Shown here piece after piece: positions 22,412-26,918 of a DNA stretch of 26,918 nt (positions within the stretch are counted from its first letter, which is position 1; every line of letters starts with the position of its first letter). Source of the stretch: DSPP01 sp964607165 (GTDB taxonomy: Bacteria; Zixibacteria; MSB-5A5; DSPP01); contig CAZSIT010000031.1 in NCBI GenBank assembly GCA_964607165.1, positions 1 to 26,918 on the forward strand. Direction: 5' to 3'. The position numbers were made by a program, and so were the translations under genes. Under the pieces are notes generated by a model that saw nothing but the letters and a program-made list of their open reading frames with translations, was not told the DNA's origin and ran no database searches.

Positions 22412-23656
22412 ATGCGCCCGCCTAAAATCATCCTGCAGGAATTTTGGAAAGAAATCGACCGCTGGCTGTGGATAAGCGGACTGATACTATCCTTTGCCGG
22501 TGTGGCTCTCATTTACAGCTCTACCCATCTTTCACCCAATCCTTCCGAGCATAATCTTTATCTAAAACAACTAATCTGGATTTTTCTGGGTCTGGTTTTC
22601 TTCTGGGGAGTTTACAATATCCCTCCCCGCTTTTTCCAAGCCTTCGCTTACGTTTTCTACTTTCTTTCCCTGAGCGCTTTGGTGGCGGTTTTCTTCTTGG
22701 GCTCCACCCGCTTGGGCGCCACACGCTGGTACGCCCTGGGACCGCTCAACTTGCAGCCCTCCGAGCTGGCCAAAATTGCCACCGTTTTGGCAACCGCCCG
22801 TTTTTTGGCCAGCTCTTCAAAATACCCAGCCAACAGTTTAAAAAGGCTTCTTCCGGCAATGTTTCTGGTTTTTCTCCCGATGCTTTTAATCCTGCGCCAG
22901 CCCGATTTGGGAACCTCTCTGGTCTTTTTCGCCATATTTCTGGCTATGCTTTTTTGGTCTTCCATTCCGCCGATTTATCTGTTCTTCGTAATCTCGCCTA
23001 TTTTGAGTTTAATCGCCGCCTTCCACTGGATTTCCTGGGGGCTCTTTTTCGTTCTGCTCTTGGTAACTTTGTATTGGGTCAGGCCCGGCGGCTTCTTTTC
23101 CACCGGCGTTACCCTGCTGAATTTGCTCTCCGGAATGTTCCTTCCCTTGGTTTGGAACAAGCTTCACGATTACCAAAAAATGCGCATTCTGATTTTTTTG
23201 GACCCAAACCGCGATCCGCGCGGCGCCGGTTACCAGATTATCCAGTCCAAAATCGCCGTCGGCTCCGGCGGCCTTTTGGGCAAAGGCTATATGGCCGGCA
23301 CGCAGACCAAGTTGGCTTTCCTGCCGGAGCAGCATACTGATTTCATCTTCTCCGTCGTCGGCGAAGAATTCGGTTTCATTGGCGTGATAATTTTGATCGC
23401 CCTATTTGGCTATATGATCTACCGCGGCCTCGAATACGCCGCCAAGGCACGCAATTCCTTCGCCAGCTTCACCGCCCTGGGAATAACCGCCGTTTTGGTC
23501 TTTCAGTTTCTGGTGAATATCGGTATGACCATCGGCTTGATGCCCGTAACCGGCCTGCCCCTGCCATTCGTCTCTTACGGCGGCACTTCGATGATTACCT
23601 CCTGGATTATGTTGGGTCTTCTGGCCGGTATCGCCAAACGCTGGCAGGAATACTAA
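22412..23656 (+). CDS. rodA: Rod shape-determining SEDS peptidoglycan polymerase RodA
   Basis: This 414-residue polytopic membrane protein has about ten helices and acts as the glycan-strand polymerase working with PBP2 in elongation. SEDS signatures are NLQPSELAKIATV, ILRQPDLGTSLVFF, the loop FLPEQHTDFIFSVVGEEFGFIG and GLMPVTGLPLPFVSYGGTSM. The loop segment KIAVGSGGLLGKGYMAGTQTKLAFLP is the usual one between the core helices. It follows mrdA by one nt and ends the 21-gene block; a repeat-rich gene-free gap comes next. FtsW is the alternative in this family, but pairing with PBP2 and MreCD supports RodA. Confidence 0.94.
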   Translation: MRPPKIILQEFWKEIDRWLWISGLILSFAGVALIYSSTHLSPNPSEHNLYLKQLIWIFLGLVFFWGVYNIPPRFFQAFAYVFYFLSLSALVAVFFLGSTRLGATRWYALGPLNLQPSELAKIATVLATARFLASSSKYPANSLKRLLPAMFLVFLPMLLILRQPDLGTSLVFFAIFLAMLFWSSIPPIYLFFVISPILSLIAAFHWISWGLFFVLLLVTLYWVRPGGFFSTGVTLLNLLSGMFLPLVWNKLHDYQKMRILIFLDPNRDPRGAGYQIIQSKIAVGSGGLLGKGYMAGTQTKLAFLPEQHTDFIFSVVGEEFGFIGVIILIALFGYMIYRGLEYAAKARNSFASFTALGITAVLVFQFLVNIGMTIGLMPVTGLPLPFVSYGGTSMITSWIMLGLLAGIAKRWQEY

Positions 23657-23737
23657 TTTCACGACTTTCGTTTTTCCGTAATTACAAATCTATCTTTCTG
23701 GGCAACCTGTACCGAGCGCAGTCGAGGGGTGGGGTCC

Positions 23738-23757
23738 GTAGGGGCGAACCTTGCCTG
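23738..23757. repeat. GTAGGGGCG-family repeat, asymmetric copy
   Basis: GTAGGGGCGAACCTTGCCTG shares its first nine bases with the palindrome at 275. In reverse orientation the copy near 2019-2041 reads GCAGGGGCGAGCTTGCC, so the two are alike through TTGCC. The second arm has been lost or replaced by CCCGAGC sequence. Confidence 0.55.
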
Positions 23758-23789
23758 TCCCGAGCAAAGGCTCAGGAGGTGTTCACCCT

Positions 23790-23812
23790 CCCCTTCCCGC
23801 ATCGGGAAGGGG
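23790..23812. repeat. Perfect 10-bp GC-rich hairpin
   Basis: CCCCTTCCCG (23790-23799), loop CAT, and CGGGAAGGGG (23803-23812) pair exactly, with one further T-A pair outside. It is followed by ACACAGGGG rather than Ts, so it is more like a dispersed repeat than a Rho-independent terminator. It might still protect the rodA mRNA 3' end. Confidence 0.7.
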
Positions 23813-23829
23813 ACACAGGGGTTAGGTTG

Positions 23830-23851
23830 GTAGGGGCGAATTGCCATTCGC
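23830..23851. repeat. GTAGGGGCG-family repeat with short hairpin
   Basis: GTAGGGGCGAATTGCCATTCGC contains GCGAAT (23836-23841) and its complement ATTCGC (23846-23851) around a TGCC loop. The outer arm is disrupted (CTCACTCCCC instead of CCCCTAC), so this is a decayed relative of the perfect palindrome at 275-302. Confidence 0.6.
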
Positions 23852-23872
23852 TCACTCCCCCAATATTCGTAG

Positions 23873-23923
23873 GCGGCATTTCCCTGGCCGCTCCCGGAGC
23901 TTTCTCGGACAGGCCAATGCCGC
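23873..23923. repeat. Nested inverted repeats (51 nt)
   Basis: GCGGCATT (23873-23880) pairs with AATGCCGC (23916-23923). Inside, CCTG (23883-23886) pairs with CAGG (23910-23913), and a GCTCC/GGAGC stem (23890-23900) sits within. Together they could fold as one branched or bulged stem. It is upstream of the candidate aldolase promoter. Confidence 0.5.
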
Positions 23924-23947
23924 GCAATCTCTGTTTCCCAAAACCAG

Positions 23948-23976
23948 TTGAAATAACCCCCCAAAAATCTTAACTT
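23948..23976 (+). promoter_or_regulatory. Possible promoter for the aldolase gene
   Basis: TTGAAA at 23948-23953 is followed after 17 nt by TAACTT at 23971-23976, about 27 nt upstream of the start codon. The -35 is good but the -10 is poor. Position after a long gap makes a promoter here likely, though this exact pair is tentative. Confidence 0.28.
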
Positions 23977-24002
23977 ACTTCCTCGAATTTAAAGGAGTAA
24001 AA

Positions 24003-25049
24003 ATGACCCTAACACCCGGAAAAATAAACGGACTGAAAAAATTGGCCGACCCCCGCGGCGTGATTGCGGCAGCCGCGATGGACCAGCGCGGCTCCTTGAA
24101 AAAATCCATCGCCAAAGAAAAAGAAGTATCGGCCGACCAGATAACCGACGCTATGATGGCGGAGTTTAAATCCGCCATCACCCGGATTCTGACGCCCTAC
24201 GCCTCCGCCATCCTGCTCGACCCCGAATACGGCCTTCCGGCTTTACGCGAAAAAGCCAAGGGGAAAGGCGCGCTTTTAGCCTATGAAAAATCCGGCTACG
24301 ACAACACCCGCCCCGGCCGCATTCCCGATTTATTGCCTGACTGGACGGTGCGCAAACTCAAAGAAGCCGGCGCCGATGCCATAAAACTTTTGATTTATTA
24401 CACCCCCTTTGACGAACCAAAAATAAATGCCGAAAAACATTCCTTCGTCGAGCGTATAGGCGCTGAATGCGCGTTCTGCGATATCCCCTTCTTTCTCGAA
24501 TTCGTCGGCTACAACCCCAAAGGGGGCGACGAAAAATCGGTCGAATATGCCCGGCAAAAACCGGAAATCGTCTCAAAAAGCATTGCCGAGTTTTCCAAGC
24601 CGGAATATCGCGTGGACGTCTTGAAAGTCGAAATACCCGTCCAACTTGAATTCGTGGAAGGCACCAAAGCATTCAAGGGAACCAAGGCTTACTCCAAAGC
24701 TGAAGCGCTGGAGCATTACCGCAAGGCCGCAAAAGCGGCCCAAAAACCCTTCATCTATTTGAGCGCCGGCGTTTCCAACGACCAGTTTTTGGAAAGTCTG
24801 GAACTCGCTGCCGAAGCCAAAACTGATTTCAACGGCGTTCTCTGCGGCCGCGCCACCTGGAAAGAAGGGATTCCGGTTTACGCTAAGCAGGGCTTGAAAG
24901 CGTTGGAAGATTGGCTGGCCGACGTTGGCGTGAAAAACATTCAGGCCTTGAACGAGCGCTTGAAAGCCGCCACCCCCTGGTTCAAGAAGTTCGGCGCTTC
25001 CTCCGCCGAAGAATTAGAAAAACGCACCGCCCCGGCCTTGGCGAGATAA
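24003..25049 (+). CDS. LacD-type class I aldolase (tagatose/fructose-1,6-bisphosphate aldolase)
   Basis: This 348-residue member of the LacD family of class I aldolases cleaves ketose 1,6-bisphosphates to DHAP and glyceraldehyde 3-phosphate. Visible motifs are VIAAAAMDQRGSLKK (about 20-34), ILLDPEYGLPAL, ADAIKLLIYYTPFD, FFLEFVGY and the Schiff-base Lys208 in VDVLKVEIPVQLE. YLSAGVSNDQF and GVLCGRATWKEGI bind the phosphates. No tagatose-6-phosphate kinase, lactose PTS or galactose genes are near. LacD enzymes accept fructose 1,6-bisphosphate, so a glycolytic or gluconeogenic role is plausible. Strong RBS AAAGGAG at 23991-23997. It stands alone after a 346-nt gap. Confidence 0.88.
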   Translation: MTLTPGKINGLKKLADPRGVIAAAAMDQRGSLKKSIAKEKEVSADQITDAMMAEFKSAITRILTPYASAILLDPEYGLPALREKAKGKGALLAYEKSGYDNTRPGRIPDLLPDWTVRKLKEAGADAIKLLIYYTPFDEPKINAEKHSFVERIGAECAFCDIPFFLEFVGYNPKGGDEKSVEYARQKPEIVSKSIAEFSKPEYRVDVLKVEIPVQLEFVEGTKAFKGTKAYSKAEALEHYRKAAKAAQKPFIYLSAGVSNDQFLESLELAAEAKTDFNGVLCGRATWKEGIPVYAKQGLKALEDWLADVGVKNIQALNERLKAATPWFKKFGASSAEELEKRTAPALAR

Positions 25050-25075
25050 TTCACTCTTGCGGCAGTAATTAACTG

Positions 25076-26644
25076 GTGCTTCTAAAAGAGCCCAAACAAA
25101 GAAGAATTATTTTCTTGCTTCTTCTTGGGCTTACTATTCGTCTCGTTTTAGCCTGGCTCCCGCAGAAACTCTTCTATTATCTGATTTCCGATGATGCATA
25201 TTACTATTTTTCTATAGCCAAAAATTTAGTCAACCAGGGAATGCTCTCCGCCGATGGAATCAATTTAACCAACGGTTTTCATCCGCTTTGGCTTTTCGTT
25301 ATAACTCCCATCTATTTTTTCTTTCAATCCAACCCCTGGCTTAGTATTCACTTGGTTCTTGCTTTATCAGCCCTCTTCGACACGGCCGCAGCTTTTCTTA
25401 TTTACAAAACCCTGGAAAGACTGAATAAACCAATCATTGGTTTCTGGGCTGCCGCCTTCTACCTTATCAATCCATTCGGATTGGAACACACTATGAACGG
25501 CCTGGAGACCGCCCAAAACAACTTTTTTTTAGCCCTGCTTGTATTTCTTTCAATTAAAGCTAATTCCGAATGGCTCAAAACCGGCTGGCCTTATCTGGGG
25601 ACTATTTGCGGTCTGGCCTTGCTGTCCAGAACGGATAACATATTTATAGTTTCTGCTCTTCTGGCCTATTTGTTTCTGCGGGATAAGAATTTAAAAATAA
25701 TTGCTAAAACATCCATCGTAGCCGCAGTAATTGTCCTTCCCTGGTTAGTCTATAACCTTTCAACTTTTGGAACCATCCTTCAAACCTCCGGAACCGTCTA
25801 TCCTTTTCTATATCACCAGCAATATCTGGATGAGTTCAAAACTTATTTTTCCTTTTCACTAATTCCTTACCTATTGAAACTCGGCTTTTACAGCTTTACC
25901 TACAACGCCTTCCACTACGGCAACTGGATTTTAACTCTTGTTCTGCTTGGTACGCTGTTTTGGCAATTGAGGAAAGACCCGAAAAAATACAGACCACTTC
26001 TCTGGACACTTTTCGGAGCCGGTCTTTTCATCGCTTTTCATACTTTTGTCCGCTGGTCCGTCCGCCCCTGGTATCCGCAAGCTGTTTTTGTTCTAACTTT
26101 GCCGGTTATTGCTCTATCTTTAGAAAAAATCAACCGTAATACAGTGGCTACAGTTGCAGGAATTGCTCTTTTAATATCCGGTTGGTGGGTGTGGAAAGAA
26201 CCGTTCCGAATAGCCGATCGCTCGCCGGTTATGCTTGAAATCATAAAGAGAACCCCAGCCAGCGACCGGGTGGGAGCTTTCAACTCCGGCTATTTACAGT
26301 ATTTTACCGACCAAAAAGTGGTAAATTTGGACGGCTTAGTGAATAATGAGGTGTTGTCTTATTACAAAAAGAACGGAGGATTGGACTACTTTCGCCAAAT
26401 GAACATCCGCTGGCTGGTCGATACTCGGACGTACTTACGAGGTGTTTTCGGACCATATTTTGGTGCGCGAGCTGAAAGCTCTCTTGCGGTCATATATGAC
26501 TTATCGGATGCGCTCTTTCCCGGTAATTCAATTTTAATGGTGAAAGTTTTGCCGGAAAGTTTGCGCCCCCCGCCTGGTCGAGTTATGTCAATTGACAGAA
26601 ATTGGGCCGCTAAAAAACAATGGGGGAAAATTCCTCTTTTCTAA
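25076..26644 (+). CDS. GT-C family membrane glycosyltransferase (ArnT/PMT-like)
   Basis: This 522-residue protein has about ten hydrophobic helices and a C-terminal non-membrane domain (about residues 385-522). After the first helix it carries LISDDAYYYFSIAKN and LTNGFHPLW. The acidic pair in the first external loop is the usual catalytic feature of GT-C enzymes, which use polyprenyl-phosphate sugars. The start is the GTG at 25076, the first start codon after an in-frame stop; no clear RBS is seen, so a later start is possible. The coding DNA is visibly A+T-richer than the block upstream, and it is followed by an asnB remnant and an IS end, hinting at acquired surface-glycan DNA. Substrate unknown. 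Confidence 0.82.
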   Translation: MLLKEPKQRRIIFLLLLGLTIRLVLAWLPQKLFYYLISDDAYYYFSIAKNLVNQGMLSADGINLTNGFHPLWLFVITPIYFFFQSNPWLSIHLVLALSALFDTAAAFLIYKTLERLNKPIIGFWAAAFYLINPFGLEHTMNGLETAQNNFFLALLVFLSIKANSEWLKTGWPYLGTICGLALLSRTDNIFIVSALLAYLFLRDKNLKIIAKTSIVAAVIVLPWLVYNLSTFGTILQTSGTVYPFLYHQQYLDEFKTYFSFSLIPYLLKLGFYSFTYNAFHYGNWILTLVLLGTLFWQLRKDPKKYRPLLWTLFGAGLFIAFHTFVRWSVRPWYPQAVFVLTLPVIALSLEKINRNTVATVAGIALLISGWWVWKEPFRIADRSPVMLEIIKRTPASDRVGAFNSGYLQYFTDQKVVNLDGLVNNEVLSYYKKNGGLDYFRQMNIRWLVDTRTYLRGVFGPYFGARAESSLAVIYDLSDALFPGNSILMVKVLPESLRPPPGRVMSIDRNWAAKKQWGKIPLF

Positions 26645-26709
26645 ATAATCAGAAAATCTTTAAGTGGTTACAAAAATCCTAATGTCGGCCCTGGCCGGCT
26701 AATTTTCGA
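26645..26709. other. Short convergent intergenic spacer
   Basis: These 65 nt separate the rightward glycosyltransferase from the leftward asnB remnant. GGCCCTGGCCGGC is GC-rich but no terminator with a T-run is evident. Confidence 0.4.
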
Positions 26710-26866
26710 CTACCGCTCGCCCGCAAAGTCTTTGGACTGAACTTCCCGGTCGATAAATAACCGGTTCCACAGCTCAAAAGTGAGCAGCAATCCGAGTTGG
26801 GAGGAAAAATTCTGCTTTCCCGAAAGATGCTGCTCAACCACCCGGCGAATATATCCCGGCTTGAAA
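26710..26866 (-). pseudogene. asnB: Asparagine synthase (glutamine-hydrolysing) C-terminal remnant, interrupted
   Basis: On the minus strand, codons from about 26865 down to a TAG at 26710-26712 read FKPGYIRRVVEQHLSGKQN, then SSQLGLLLTFELWNRLFID and a short polar tail. This is the C-terminal helix region of AsnB-type asparagine synthases (pattern F-x-P-x-x-x-R-x-x-x-x-E-H-x-S-G, then L-L-x-F-E-L-W). AsnB paralogues are common in surface-polysaccharide clusters. The reading frame stays open to the right, but the sequence beyond 26866 (TGTACTGCCCC...) does not look like AsnB and instead resembles an insertion-sequence end. About 51 codons of a roughly 600-codon gene remain. The rest may lie beyond the IS, outside the window. 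Confidence 0.8.
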
Positions 26867-26918
26867 TGTACTGCCCCACCTAATTTTGGACAGGTGTGTG
26901 GCTTATTTTTAACATCCA
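26867..26918. mobile_element. Probable IS3-family insertion-sequence end (runs off right edge)
   Basis: The sequence starting TGTACTGCCCCACC and continuing TAATTTTGGACAGG resembles the terminal inverted repeats of IS3-family elements, which begin with TG and often carry CTGCCCC and TTGGACA. It starts exactly where AsnB similarity stops. Only 52 nt are available, so no transposase gene and no second end can be seen. A solo repeat or another IS family is possible. Confidence 0.55.

Larger units (their letters stand above)
23657..24002. other. Gene-free repeat mosaic between rodA and the aldolase gene
   Basis: No credible gene is seen in 346 nt. In order, the stretch holds an imperfect CCGAGCGCAGTCGAGGGG segment (23712-23729), a GTAGGGGCG element (from 23738), a 10-bp perfect hairpin (23790-23812), a second GTAGGGGCG element (23830-23851) and nested inverted repeats (23873-23923). 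A possible promoter and an RBS for the aldolase follow. A 64-codon open frame across it is made of these repeats and is not accepted as a gene. No T-run follows any of the stems, so no ordinary terminator for the rodA transcript was found. Confidence 0.7.

Noticed and set aside
22412..23656. FtsW instead of RodA
   Set aside because: It lies one nt after PBP2 and in the mreCD set. No division genes such as ftsI, murG or murC are nearby.
23779..23973. 64-codon open frame in the rodA-aldolase gap
   Set aside because: It is composed of inverted repeats, has no RBS and has no protein-like pattern.
26679..26879. 66-codon minus-strand open frame overlapping the asnB remnant
   Set aside because: It is in a different frame from the AsnB-matching codons and runs across the IS junction, so it is a chance frame.

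Overview
The window is 26.9 kb of moderate-GC bacterial DNA, very densely packed and almost all on the + strand. It looks like an uncultured diderm bacterium. The evidence is a eukaryote-type Ser/Thr kinase with a glycine loop at the left edge, an MreCD-PBP2-RodA elongation system, E. coli-type NADP isocitrate dehydrogenase, a YfhO-type giant membrane protein, an archaea-associated cyclic-2,3-diphosphoglycerate-synthetase-like GTPase, and families of short palindromic intergenic repeats. From memory this combination resembles candidate phyla such as Zixibacteria or Edwardsbacteria. That placement is a guess; no rRNA or other decisive marker lies in the window.

Layout. 1-97 (-): N-terminus of a Pkn2-like kinase. 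98-335: divergent intergenic region with a perfect 28-bp palindrome. 336-1835: aldehyde dehydrogenase. 1836-2074: spacer with a degenerate repeat. 2075-23656: one uninterrupted co-directional block of 21 genes with gaps of at most 47 nt, most start/stop pairs overlapping (ATGA, GTGA, TTGA, TAATG, TGATG) or separated by 0-3 nt. Within it: (a) cDPG-synthetase-like NTPase, carbamate kinase and CCA-adding enzyme; (b) a TCA and nucleotide segment, sucC-sucD-ndk-mdh-icd; (c) a lipid-linked glycan module (GT2 with membrane anchor, flippase-like protein, YfhO-like protein, polyprenol-phosphate mannose synthase, GT2, WecA-like phosphosugar transferase); (d) accA, a 54-residue Trm112-like zinc protein and a PtsN-like EIIA; (e) mreC-mreD-mrdA-rodA. 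23657-24002: gene-free mosaic of repeats. 24003-25049: LacD-type class I aldolase. 25076-26644: a visibly A+T-richer GT-C glycosyltransferase. 26645-26918: the C-terminal 51 codons of an asparagine synthase on the - strand, ending where a probable IS3-family end begins.

How the genes work together. SucCD, MDH and ICDH are TCA steps; SucCD makes ATP or GTP that NDK can equilibrate. AccA feeds fatty-acid synthesis, the WecA/Dpm/GT/YfhO set builds polyprenyl-linked glycans, and MreCD-PBP2-RodA elongate peptidoglycan, so the block joins central carbon flux to envelope growth. The right end, with an AT-rich glycosyltransferase, an asnB remnant and an IS end, looks like the edge of a variable surface-glycan region.

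The less ordinary items are: the asnB/IS junction; a SucD with a 55-residue Lys/Ala-rich tail whose gene contains a perfect GCCCCGAC hairpin; the repeat families; and the carbamate kinase/cDPG-synthetase-like pair. I did not find a clearly new defence or mobile system.
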